The translations under genes and the position numbers were made by a program. Source: Lycorma delicatula (taxonomy: Eukaryota > Arthropoda > Insecta > Hemiptera > Fulgoridae). Taken from it: 64,000 bases of DNA. The stretch is taken from NCBI RefSeq assembly GCF_047948215.1, contig NC_134456.1:63135529-63199528 (forward strand). Reading direction: 5' to 3'. How positions within the stretch are numbered: the first letter of the stretch is position 1; the number at the start of each line of letters is the position of its first letter. Under the pieces are notes generated by a model, which ran no database searches, was not told where the DNA came from, and saw only the letters and a program-made list of their open reading frames with translations. Positions 1 to 13,400 of the stretch are shown piece after piece.

Positions 1-1248
1 TAATATACATTACAACCCTGTTTAACCCGACCTCATTCAACTGAACTTCTGAATGATCCAGACCAATATTGGGAAAGGCATTTTTAATTTTTTGAAATAA
101 AATATGAACTGTAGTAGTATGTAGTAAATTAAAATTTTTAAAATAAATTAAATAAAGAAACACAGTAGCAGGCCTACTGTATCGTGTATCCATTTTATCA
201 GCAGTTACTTTGTATCACAGTTTTTATGTACTGTAATACTTATTAAAAGTACGTACGTATTTGGTTTTTAAAAGTAAATAAACGTTGATGTAGCTGTAAG
301 TTTGAATTTATATTTCAGTTACTATACAAGTTATTTGTTAATATGTACTAAGTTGATTTTAAATTTCAAAATCTTACATTAATACTGTAGTGATTTCATT
401 AAGCTGTAATATTATACATTTCCGGATTATCTGGATTTTCGTTCATCCGGACAATGTCCTGTCCCATCTAGTCCAGTTAAACAGGGTTGTACTGTATATG
501 CAAACTGAACCAAGTTCTACCACAAGAACAGAATTAACTTTTGCTGATCACTCATAAAAAATTTCACAAAAAAATTAATTTCAACATGGAGATTTATAGA
601 CAAAAAAACAATATTCTAAATACATCAATTAAATTTGCTAATTAATCTCATACTAAGTGGGTTTCTTAATAACTTAAAAATTAGTGCTTTTTGTGACAAG
701 CCACTTAAGTAACCTGCATCATTGTTCATTAATAATAATAATTAAATTATAGTCTAAGGATATTTCTAGCTGCTCAGAAAGGTTGTTGTTATATTTAATT
801 TATTATTTTATAAAAGTTAATTTTAGGTTATTCCACTAAACAAAAATTAGTTTGAAGATCAAGAATTTCAAATTACCAGTCTGAAATAGTGGGAACTTCA
901 CTGTATGTCTATAATTTGTAATGTTTTCATTTTAACATTGTTCGAATGTGACTTCATAATTACAGTGTAAAATGTGATACTGTGCTGTAATAGCTATTAA
1001 AATATTTTATCAGGAAAAAATCTCTATCGCTGATCTTTTATTGTTGCTTATTTTAAGCTTTAGGTTGATGTAAAGAGTGTTTCCTTACCTTTTTATGTAC
1101 CCTGTTTTTCTGGTATAAAATTTATGAATTTTGTTTAAATTCTTTTTCGAGTTAGTTAACATTATTTTATAAGACATGTAATGACAATATTTATACAAAA
1201 TATGTATATTTTTTAGTTTTATCTGATGAATATTTGTTGTTTGTGCAG
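1..1248 (+). other. spire: spire intron (partial) upstream of first visible exon
   Basis: AT-rich non-coding DNA ending in a splice acceptor (TTTGTGCAG at 1240-1248). Apart from the MITE at 8-494 I see no coding segment. Its 5' end lies outside the window. Confidence 0.6.
8..494. mobile_element. pogo/Tigger-like MITE
   Basis: The two ends are inverted repeats: the left begins CATTACAACCCTGTTTAAC and the right, read on the other strand, begins CAGTACAACCCTGTTTAAC. A TA dinucleotide flanks each end (6-7 and 495-496), as expected of a TA target duplication. Ends of this CAGTACAACCCTGTT kind are typical of pogo/Tigger elements. The 487-bp body holds no long ORF, so it is a non-autonomous copy. 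It lies in the intron upstream of the first spire exon seen here. Confidence 0.6.
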
Positions 1249-1466
1249 CATATGATCTGGCTACGCAGTGTCCTAGTCGTCGTGCATCCATGCGAAGGCA
1301 TACTATAATGATATGTGAGCCTTCTAACAGTGGAAGTGTGTCTGTACCACAATCAAGACCAGCATCTCGACAGACTGTCTCAACACCTAGTGAAGATTCT
1401 CTTGGTTGTACTCTACCAGAAATGTCTTGGTCTAGGAGTTCATTGCAAGATGACCTTTTACAGTCT
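1249..1466 (+). CDS. spire: spire exon: Ser-rich linker before the Spir-box
   Basis: Opens after TTTGTGCAG with two bases that complete a split codon, then reads [20 protein letters not shown] and continues as a Ser/Pro-rich, probably unstructured linker ending DDLLQS. The donor is GTAAGT at 1467. The basic RRASMRR stretch followed by many Ser/Thr is a plausible phosphorylation region, but that is inference. The next exon is 10.7 kb away. Confidence 0.8.
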
Positions 1467-4400
1467 GTAAGTAAATATCAGAAATTGATAAAATTGTTTA
1501 CTTGGTTGACATAATAATAAGTATCTATAACCCAGAGGAGGAAGATGTCCACAGTAGGTTACAGTTCAGGCAATACTCCAATTCAAGATATTACCCCTTG
1601 TGAGACGTATTAATAGTCATCTTTCTTCTTCACATTTCTTTGCGGTTTTTTAAGCCCCTTATGTAGTAACAAATAGAATTGTTACTACACATATCTGAGA
1701 AATGGTTCATTACCATAAGGCAGGAAAAACACAAGTGGATATAGATTAATTTTCAAAACATGTAAATAGATTAACTTTAATGAATTTTATTGAAAAGTAT
1801 AATGCGAAAAGTATAACTCTCAGATTGTTACCTGTTTAATCATTACTGGTGTCTAGGATTTGCTTTTACTTGTTTAATCACTATGGATGCTTAGGATTTG
1901 CTTTTGATGATTTTGATTTTGTGAGGTTCAAACCATCTTCATGTTTATAGCTTACGTGCATTTACTTGCTTACTAATAACTGAATGCATTTTAACAGGAT
2001 TGCATCCTAATAAGAATTATTTATTATTTTATTGGTTAAATTGACTTTAACCAGTTAGTGATGGAGCAAAGACTCCATCACATTATGCTGTCCCAGCATA
2101 ATGTGATTTGCTGTCACAGGTGTAATCAGTGACTATTTACCTCTTAGTCGCCATTAAAACATTCATGAATTAGTCACTCCTGTGTTTTTTCTTGAAGGTG
2201 TCAAAGAAAGTTGTATTAAGCTGTTGCCAAGTCACTGGAATTATTTATTGTGAACTGCAAAGTAGCAGTTAGAGTGGGACATGAAATCACTTAAGTACTG
2301 AACCGCTCTGGCATTGCACTCTGTAAAGTCAAATTATCTTATTGGACATGATGTCATTGTAGTGGCATCACAAAATCTAGATATCTGTGCCGTTATTTTA
2401 TCTTAGACAGAAGTGACTTCCTTAACCCATTTGTTTTTCATTTCTGTTATCAGCTTACTGTTATATTTAATTTTTAACAATAATTGTTTTTTATCTTTCA
2501 TTTGTGTTCTGTACACAGTTACTATGGTTGATAATAATAGTCACTTTTTACTTTCCTTTGTAAAGTTCTAGAAGGTATTGTAATTGATCCAATTTGGGCA
2601 TATGCAGTTTTCTCTGGATCTTGACCTTGGGCATCTAAGGAACCCAAAAACTGGATGGAAATTTTCTGGATGTTAGTGTTCGTATGTACATGTGTGTGTT
2701 TGGTGTTGGCCTCTAAATCTCCAGAACTACGGACCGATTTTGACCAAAATTCCATATATGTTCAGATTACTTCTATATATGGGGCTTTGATGCCATTAAA
2801 TTTTCAACTTAAAAGGTCAAGAGGGCAAGGCTGTAGACCAAGATTACTCTCATTATTTCGAGATTTTGCCTAATTAAGGTCATATTTTTCTTAGGCACAT
2901 TTGTTAACAATATTAGCAAAAACAATTTTTTGCAAAATCTTGCACCCAACCCAAAAAATGCTGTTGTAGTCATCTGCTGTGTTGTGATGACACAGGTGAG
3001 CAGTAGAATTAAATTAATAATATTTAAAGTGTAAAAAAGTAACTTGGTCAGGGTGGGTCTCAAACTGGTCACTCAGTTGACTTGATTTGTGGTGTATTAA
3101 ACCTTGTGGGTACATCAGTCTGCTGACCATACAAGTGAAATTTATTCTATATAAGTTGTGAAATTACATTAGTTTAGTGCCAAGCTTCACCACTAATACT
3201 GCGACACCCGCACAAATTAAATACAGTATTCATGCGCGCTTTAGTTAGAATCATTGAATTAAATAAACTAAAAAATATTATATTTAAATACAATGATAAA
3301 TATTTTAAACTATGTTGTGTGTGTATGTGAGGGTAAGTCATGCATCAAAAACAACCCATGGGAAAGTCCTACAACTGTGCTGTCAGTTTTTTTCTTAATT
3401 TTTTGCTATGTAACAAATTATGGCATGTAAGAACATCCTAACCCCCATAGGGGAAGACAGCCACCTTGTCACTATTCCAGTCGCCACATCCCTCTCATTC
3501 CTAGCCCTGATGGGCTTTAACGGAGGTCGTCTTTTGATCCTCTAACTGATTACATCTCACAGTCATCAGCCAGGCCTCAGTTGGGATTTCACCAATGTAA
3601 ATACCTTGGTAGTCATTTACATCAGTGAATTTAACTCAGCTTTTGCCTTCGCTGCAGGCTTCTTTCGGACATCTTCTCTCTTCTACCCTACATCGTTGCC
3701 CTCTGAACTAGCTAACCGAGTTAGCGGAAGTACGAGTTCAACCATACTTTAACAAGCTGTGAATGACTGTAAATGTCTCATAAATGAGATATATGAGTAT
3801 ATCAGTAATAATGCACACCACAAAAAATTTTGATCACAACGACGGAATTTAGACCTAGTTCCCTTAGTGATCTCAACATTTGTATAAATTAAATTTCCAT
3901 TTACCAGCAGTTTAAAAAGTGTAAATCCTCTGCAAGTACTAGGATTTACACTTTTTAAACTGTTGGTAAGAGGAAATTTAATTTATACAGTTGTATTACT
4001 ACCAATGGTGTCAAATGCTTAGTAAATTAGATCTTAACATGATCAATTCTAAGCCTTTAATGTAATTGCAACTACAGACTCTGGTCTGATCAACCAGTGA
4101 GTAGAGGACAGACCTCTGGCATCTAAGAACAGATAAAGTATGCAACAGATTATTGCCAAGTGTGACATTTGTAAGATGATAGTGCCACATGAAACAGCAA
4201 TGTAAAATTTGAAGTAGCACTTGGTAAGGGTGCATCCAGTTAGCCTTTTTTCCAAAATAAAACCACATCATTCTCATCATCAACAATAGTACAACCTTCT
4301 CAATTACATAATTAATGTCAATAAGCAAATGATTTTCTTTTTAAAATAAATCAGTCATTGCCAATTAAGCAGTACAGTATTCTTATTATAATTTTGTTGT

Positions 4401-7400
4401 TTTGGCCTTTGGGTTTTGAGTGAGCTATCAAGACATTTAGTAGAGAAGAATATTTCACTGCATCACTTTTAATAGTTCTTACAAATGACTTACAGGATGT
4501 TTGCAAGAAACTTCAGTCTATACCAATATCATGGCTACGTATGAAAGTAATCCAGTCACTCATCTCTGTCCTCAATTCATGATTGGGAAATAATGAAATC
4601 AATAAGCCGGTCTTTACGTTTATCCATTGATCCAAGTTACAAGATGTTAGCTTTAAATTCAATTCAAGCAGTTTAAAAAAGCCAAATCAATTGAGATCAG
4701 TGAAGTCTGTACTATTCAAGCTAGTTGGCTGGGAATTGTGAACAAGCCCTTGAACATACTTAAGAAGCACTTATGGAAAATGAAAATGATAAAGAATTTA
4801 GAATTTCGGTAGCCTTATCAAAGAAAGTTTCTTTAGAGAATGAAAAATTCAAAAGGAATCTCAAAATTGAGAGCGATTTTTGAAATTCAATGGTGTATGT
4901 AAGAAATGATTTTTAGACAAGAAAAACTCTCCAGCTTGGAGAAGGGTTACCAATTGCTAGATTTGTTTTGAATGAAAAAAGATTAAGATTTTGTGGTAAA
5001 ATTAATCGAACTTATTAGTTGCCTATCTTGGTCATTGTATCAATCTCTGTGCACCAATAATGTCATTTATATTTGAGGGTTGTCTGAAAAGTTTTGAGCT
5101 TAACATAGAGAAACATGTATTTTTTCTGTCAAATATTGTTTTATTTCTCAACAAAGTCTCCTTTCAAGTCGATACATCTTTTCCAGCGATGCACTAACGT
5201 CTTTAATCCTTCAAAGTAGTAGCTGGCATCTTTCTCCACAAAATAGACATTATGTATGTGTTTCCTCATCTGATGAAAATCTCTTTCCTCCAAGTGAAGC
5301 TTTAAGGTTAGGAAACAAGAAAATGTTTCTTGGGGCCAGATGGTGAATATCGTGAATACGGAGACTGGTCAATCAATTCAAAGTGCAATTCGTGAATTTT
5401 AGCCATGGCAACCATCAAAGTGTGAGCAGGCGCATTATCCTGATGGAAAAGCACTTTCTTCTTCTTCAAATGTGGTCATTTTTTTGCAATTTCTGCCTTC
5501 ATCTTGTTAAGTAATGATGCGTAATACTATCCTTTTATTGTTTTACATTTTTGAAGATAATCGATAAACAAAGTTTTATTACTATCCCAAAAAAGTTGCA
5601 GTCACCTTCCTGGCCGATGGAACCATCTTCGCCTTTTTCGGAGCAGGTTCACCCTTTGCAGTCCACTGTTTTGACTGTTGTTTCATCTCAAGAGTGTAGT
5701 GGTTGATCCACGTTTCATTTACAGTTATGAATTGACGCAAAAAATCTGACTCGTTTTGCTTAAATTGCTCCAGCAGGGTTTTGGAAATGTTCATTCAAAT
5801 GCGATTTTGGTCCAAAGTGAGCAAAAGTGGCACCCAACGTGCAGATAGCTTACACATATCCAATTCTTCAGTTAATATATGACAAACATGTTCTTTCAAT
5901 ATGCCCATAGCCTCTGCTATCTCTATAACCTTAATCCATCAGTCTTCCAGTACCATTTGGTGAATGTTTTTGATAATATCAGTGGTTGTTGCAGTCCTGA
6001 ACATTCATCTTCAACGAAGCTGGTGTGACCATGTTTAAATTCAGCTGCCCATCTTTTCATAATGGCAAATGATGTCATTATTTTTGGCAAACAGAGTCCC
6101 CGTAAACAGCATCCAACTCAGTTTTAATTTGTGTAGGCGTATTGCGTTTCAAATACAAGTATTTAATCATGGCACAATATTTGATTTTTTCCATTTCAAA
6201 AACACACTCACAATGACTTACTCAAATGATTATCAAACAACAACTGAGCATCCAAAATGGCTGAAATTTTAGTGCATACCTTTCAACACATATGTGAATA
6301 CATTCCCTAACTTTTGTTGATGACTGCTGCCATCTTCATGTTGAGGCTCAAAACTTTCAGATAACCCTTGTAATAGTACATGAAGGCTATGAAATTAGAT
6401 TGTGCTTAGATATGTTTTTTCTTCTGGATAGATCAACACTATACATAAGTAACATATTAAGTAAAATATTAATGGTTGAAAAATGCAGCTGCACTAAGGA
6501 ACACCCATATAGTTAGGTAATGTGGTTTGAGCCACTCCCTATCATTATTGAGTGGTTAGTTTCTGACCCTCCTTTACTTTGTAATTCCAGGTTGTTATAA
6601 TTTCTAGTTTCTCCCACTCATGAGCAAGGCAATAAAAAGTCAAGTGTGTTCATTTGGAACACCTCTAAAGAAACACAAGATTCATTAATTTATCAGCTAA
6701 ACATGATAGTATTAGAGGATATCACATTTTGAGAGGAAAAAACCAACATTGTCTTTACATGAACTTTTCAGGGTAGACCACCACTCTTAATCAATAAGAC
6801 ATTCTAGATCTTTCTTTCCATAAGTTGTTTTATTTTTTCTGCCGTGCTTCCAAAGTAAGCACTTGTCTTGTACATTCTTATTCAGAACAAGTTAGGACTT
6901 GAGATATAAAGCTTATAAAGATCTTTATAATAAAGAAATCTCATATATTTTTGTTGATTGAAATTGGTATTACTGTTTCACAACTGCATTATCTTTGTCA
7001 TTGATTCATTCTGTCTGTTTGATGGTGAACACATCTTTGTAAATCAGCTGATTTTGAAGTTGAGAGTTCCAACGTTCAAATCCTAGTAAAGGCAGTTACT
7101 TTTATATGGATTTGAATACTAGATTGTGGATACTGGTGTTCTTTAGTGGTTGGGGTTCAATTAACCACACATCTCAGAAATGGTCAACCTGAGACTGTAC
7201 AAGATTACACTTCATTTACACTCATACATATCATCGTCATTCATCCTCGGAAGTAATACCTAACGGTGATTCCTGGAAGCTAAACAGGGATAAAAGAAAG
7301 TATACAAATTGCAAAATTAATGTCTAAAAAAAATATAATTTTTAATCTTAAAAATAAATGGCACTTACCGCTAAAGTTATATTTCACAGTTCTATATTAA

Positions 7401-10400
7401 ATAATTAATAAACCTTATATCAAATTAATAATCTGAAATTTAATTTGATATTAATATTAAATTGCATTATTATTTTATATTAGTTTTAAATTATTAATAA
7501 ATTTTCTTGGGATGGAAGATGGGAGTACACTGTCAGCTAAGTGATGCTGATGGGTTTTCTGTACCCATCGGAAAATTGCCTTCTTATTGTAGGTATGAAT
7601 TTGTGCAAATTATTGTTTTTTCTGATTTAAACTAATATATACATTTATTAATAATTTTCTATACTATTAGCCTAACCTCTAAATGTACTAAAATATTAGT
7701 GTTTGTTGTTGGTTGAATAGCATCAGCAGCCAACTGTTAGTGTGCTGCCGAACAGACCTCCAGAAAAGTATTTTAAATGTCGCAAAAAAATTTTATTTAA
7801 AAATGTCTCGTGGCTAATTGTGAAAATGTGATCACGGAAGTAATTTTGTTCAATTAGATAATGGTTTCTGCCACTTTAAAAGCGGCAGAAGTTAAACCAG
7901 AATTCAGATCTGGAGAAACACTTTTAACAACAAAATGTAGAGCAATATATTTAACATCCAATACATTAAAAATGTTGGAAAAAAATCATTCATAAAAGAA
8001 TATTCAATTTTGTTGATGAATGTAGTGTTATTTCCACAAGACAATATAGCTTTGTTAAAATCAAGGGCCAAAGGATGCTCTAGATTATTTTACTAATTTT
8101 ATTTATGAAAACTGAACTTAGGAGAACCGTTAATTGTTCTCTCATTTTAGATTTGTCTAAAGCCTTTGATACTGTAAACCATAAAAATTTTGTTTCAAAG
8201 ATTATATAGATACACAAATCAGGGTATGACATTAAATCTAATTAAAAGTTACTTGTCAAATAGAAAAGAAGCAACAAAAGTATCAAAAATATTAATGTTT
8301 CTGAAGGTGAATTAATTACTGGCCCATTAAGAGAGTTGAATAAAATAAATACCTTCAAGTAAATTATAAATTTTAACGTAAAACGGGATATCCACATTAA
8401 ATACATAATTAAGAAAACAACATATTTACATATTTGTGAAGTTATACAGAATATTGTCTTGACAGTTGATGTTAGTAATGCCTTTTTTCACAGCATAGTG
8501 ACATATGATATTGCATGGGGGAGAGGTTTACAATAACGTAAAAAATATCTTACAATGTCTTCAAAATAGGTTATTGAAAATTATTTAGAAAAAAGAATGA
8601 TTTTCTATTACCATTAATTATTATGCAAACCTTTCAATTAGAATTGCTTAGATTTCACTATAATGAATTAAAAAATTAATATGTCTCTTCAAATAGTGGA
8701 ACAAGAAGTAAGAATATTGTTGTTTCAACAGTATACAGAGCAGCATATTGAAAAAGTAGTAAAATTAACTCAAAATGTGTAATAAATTGTCAAATAATCT
8801 AACAGTAGTTTGTTGGTTACGTAACTGCCTCATTACTGTCAGTTCATTGGTGTTTGCTTTTTCAAGATAGTTTGTTAAAATGAGGGTGATAATAACAAAT
8901 CCCACCAGTTGTGAAATTCGATCATTGATTAGATTTCTAAACTTAAGAGGACATAATGCAGCTGAAGTTCACTTTCAATTGTGTGAAACATATGGGCCTA
9001 ATGCAATGTGTGAAGGAAAGGTGATACAATGGTGTCATGAGTTCAATGAAAGTCATTCAAATGTTGATAAACAGAGAAATGGCAGGCTTAATGTTTGGAC
9101 TGCTAATCTCATAGAATGTGTGAATGCAAAAGTGAGAGAAAATCATCTTCTTACTATTAGCGAGAATAGTAAAAAGAACTTCTAGAATTTCCAGAAGTTT
9201 CAAAGATGTTCAAAGAAGTTTCCAGAAGTTTCACAATTCATTGTTGAGAATTGCGACTGACACTCTAGACTATTATATACTGTGTGCACGGTGGGTGCCA
9301 AAAATATTGACAAATGCTCACAAAGAGTATAGAATAACATCTGCATGTGCTTTTCTCAACCCCTTTAACCATGAGGGAGACAAATTATTTCCCATATTGT
9401 CACTGGTGACAAAATGTGGATTTCGTACATCAATGCTTTCTTTCTTTTTCCTGTTAAGCCTCTGGGGATTACCGTTCAGGTATTACTTCAGAGGATGATA
9501 TGTATGAGTGTAAATGAAAAGTCTTATATAGTCTCAGTTCGACCATTCCTGAGGTGTGTGGTTAATTGAAACCCAACCACCAAAGAACACTGGTATCCAT
9601 CATCTAGTATTCAGATCCGTATAAAAGATAAAATTAACTGCCTTTGCCAGGACTTGAACGCTGGAAATCTGGACTTCCAAATCAGCTGATTTGGGAAGAC
9701 GCGTTCACCACTAGACCAACCTGGTGGGTTCGTACATCAATGCTGAGATAAAACAACAGTCCATGCTGTGGCGTCATTCTAGTTCACATTAACTGAAAAA
9801 ATTCAAACAAGCCCATTCTCAAAGGAAAATCTGGGACCAAAAGAACGTGCTTTTAATTGATTTTATGGAACCTGGAACATCCACTACATCACAAGTCTAT
9901 TGTGAAACACTTTCTAAGCTATGTCGTGCTGTTCAAAACTGACAATAGGGAATGCTGAGATCAATAATTGTTCTTCTTCATGATAACATACTTCCACATG
10001 TAACTGCATGCACAACATGCAAATTCATGTTGTGCATGAATTCAAAAATTCAGATGGGAGATTTTTGATCATCCTCCTTATATTATGATTTCACGCCTGA
10101 TGACTACCATTAATTCCTTCACCTCAAAAACTGGCTTACATCTCAATGATTTGAGGAAAGTGAAGAACTGAAAATCTTAGTGCAAAAGTGGCTACAATCC
10201 CAGTTGATGGAATTTTATGCAATGGGTTTGAAGAAGTTTGTTTCATGGCGTAAAAAGTGTTTAGAACAAAATGGTGATTATGTAGAAAAAAGAAGTAAAT
10301 ATGTTAGATATTTTAAATCATTAATACATTTTTCATTTTTTCATCTGTTCTTATTTTGTTACTGATTGGGCCTTACTTTTGAACTGTGCTTCGTACCAGT

Positions 10401-13400
10401 GGATACAAATTAAGAAACAGGTTAAAACTATAGCTTTACTTATGAATTATTATTTTTTCTACTCGAAAAACCTATAAGCTTTAGTGTACTAAGATTTAGT
10501 TTTTTAAGAATTTTTGTTCTTTTTTTTTGTATTGTATTTTCCAGTCTTATGTACAGGTAACATCCACTTTTATAGGAAGTATTAAATTATACTTAAAATG
10601 TATATAATTTATCACTGGAAATAATAAATGAATAAATTTTATCACACATTTAAATTATTTATTTAAAAAACCACACAAATAAACCTTTATGTGCATGTGT
10701 ATATAATATGAAATAGTGGAGGGACTAGAGGGTCTGAGTCAATGAAGTATTGATGTGCAACAGTACATATGTTTTCAGTGTTGTAGTGTAACTGAACTCC
10801 CACCACTCTTCACAACCCCTAAGGTCTGTCCCTCCCTTCCTGTCTTTACTTCGTGAGTCACCAACAGCAGAGTGTTAGTACACTGACTCACGTCTTTATT
10901 CCGTTTGAAACACAACACCTCTGTTGTGATAACAGTATATATTTATTAAGTTAAAAATGTTCAGGGTAAGATCTATATTACTAATTATTTTTTGACAGTT
11001 GACTTATTAATATTAAAATGTTATTATTATTATTATTTTTTTTTTGCTAACCAGTAAAAAAAGTTAGTAACATAGTAGAATAACCTGTGAAAGAAAATTC
11101 TTTATATATAAAATTATTTTTTTTAATGTTTTCACTTCCAAAAATGTTTGTTATAATGTTTCCTTTGCATTTTTAACTGTTTAAAAAAATAATAATTTAT
11201 GTATCATAATGAGAACAAAAGATAAGTTATTTATATTTTTAGAGTAGTTCATAAATTTGACAAAACAGTTAAAAAAGCTATGTAGTTAGCTTATTATGTA
11301 ATGTATTAAAATGTTCATTAATCAGATTTACATCAAATTAATCAAATCTTTACATTAATCAAATTTCATGTTGTTTCATCCATTACTTCTGTAATGGTTG
11401 GTATTTTAAAATCCACCGGGTTGGTCTAGTGGGGAACATGTCTTTGCAAATCAGCTGATTTCGAAGTCAAGAGTTCCAACATTCAAATCCTAGTAAAGGC
11501 TGTTACTTTTATTCAGATTTGAATACTAGATTGCGGATACTGGTGTTCTTTGGTGGCTGGGTTTCAATTAACTACACATCTCAGAAATGGTCGACCTTAG
11601 ACTGTACAAGACTACACTTCACTTATACTCATACATCTCATCCTCATTCATCTTTTAAAGTAATACCTGTTGGTGATTCCCAGAGGCTAAACTGGAAAAA
11701 ACGTATTTAAAAAAATAAAATTGTTCCTTCCTCAGGTATCATATCTAAACAGACTTTTACAAGAACAAACATCTTTTTTTATATTTTGAAATTTTAATGA
11801 AGCATTGAAATTAATCTCAATATTTTGATTTTAAACCCACCAGGTTGGTCTAGTGGTAAACTCGTTGCATTATCACTGGTTTAACAGGTGATTTTCAAAG
11901 TTGAAGGTTCTTTGGTTCAGATTCTAGTATTATACAGATTTGAATATAGGAAGTGGATACTAGTGTACTTTGATGGTTGTAGTTCAATTAACCAAGCAAT
12001 CAGGAACATTCAGCCTGAGTGTACAAAACTACACCTCATTTGCACATCATACATATCATCATCTCATTGAGCCAGGGGACGCGGTTGCTTTTTGTTCACA
12101 CCAGTAGAACAGATTCCAACATACACATTAGGAATAATAATATTTAAATCGTTATTTTGTATGATGTTTTATAATTATATTCTTTGTTAATTTTTTTTTT
12201 TAGAAACAATGGCAAGAAGAATGTTTATCTTTGACCTTGGAAGAAATTGTTCATATACGCAGTGTATTAACAAAAGCTGAACTAGAAAGTTTACCAGTTG
12301 AAGGTCATGTTAAAGAAGATGCAGAAAAGAGAAAAGTATGCATTGTTTTAAATCTATTTGGTGATAATTTTTATGAAATCAATTTTTCCCTTAGTAATAT
12401 ATATTTATTTTTATTCTTAGTTAATATAAAACTTTATAATATAATTTAAATTTGTTATTAAAACACCTTGTGTTTGTTATATATTTATTACTCTGGTTCA
12501 TACAAGGCTTTTTTCATAATTTCTGTTATGTAATTGACTTTTACCAGGTGTAAGCTGACTATTCTTAAGGTAGTATTGTATTGAAGCATTAAAGTGGTTT
12601 ACTAGACCAAGTTAAGTTAGTATTGATAGTAGTGGTCAGTTTCTGTAAATGAAATTTGTTTCTTGAAATGTATAAGGTTACTGCTAACTTACAATTTAAT
12701 TAAAAGCTCATTGATAAGTTAGCCAGATAAAATTTATATGAAAGAATTAATATTTTATCAAATTTTATAATATATTTTAAATTAGGTAATCTTTACTTGT
12801 AAAGAGATTGATCCCTGATAGAATTAATATAATATTTTCTCAAACAATGATATTTAACTATGAAATTAACTTCACTGTTAAACAAATTTTAGGCAGCAAA
12901 TGCTGCACTGAAAGTTACATTTGCATTAGTAATAAAATTCTTATACATATTAAAGAGTGTTTATTTTTCAAACTATTTAATAAATAAGTACAGAGGTGAA
13001 AGTATAAATTCATACAGATTCTTCAACTGAAAGCGAAGAATGATACCTACGATGAGATAATGAGTTTATTGGTTAAATTTATTGTCAAACTGAATATTGA
13101 ATTACAAAATCGACTTTATATCGAATTTTTTTATTTGTAATTTTATGTATGCTAAATTGAGATTGGTATAAATTCATTTTAAGTTTAATTTTTTTGTTAA
13201 TTCATTTTAAGTTAACAAAAAATTACATTTTGATATCCCAGTTGGTATGAAATTAAAAAGAAGGTCTAGGGGCTTGTGGATCTTAAAACCATCTCTGAAT
13301 ATAATATGAAAGTTATTTATTTAATAACATGAATAAAGAAGGCTACTGTATTCAGATTGCCATATATACTGATCTAGTTATACAGGAGTTTGTTACAAAT

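Larger units (their letters stand above)
8880..10363 (+). pseudogene. mariner transposase pseudogene split by a SINE
   Basis: A second, different mariner. The HTH region reads [20 protein letters not shown] and then [22 protein letters not shown]. The catalytic block [14 protein letters not shown] is cut by the SINE at 9438-9728. The C-terminal part runs to NGDYVEK near 10292. Frameshifts and stops lie on both sides. The VTGDETW motif reads VTGDKMW: Asp is kept but the neighbours are changed. I could not find convincing terminal inverted repeats. Confidence 0.8.
1467..12203 (+). other. spire: spire intron of 10.7 kb, filled with mobile elements
   Basis: Contains a mariner, a LINE RT relic, a second mariner carrying a SINE, three further SINEs and two foldback structures, each listed separately. 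At 2625-2870 is a stretch with the look of an old dispersed repeat (CTCCAGAACTACGGACCGAT and similar), too weak to classify. The segments 1530-2040, 4020-5000 and 10380-11400 show no coding or repeat signal I can name. Confidence 0.7.
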
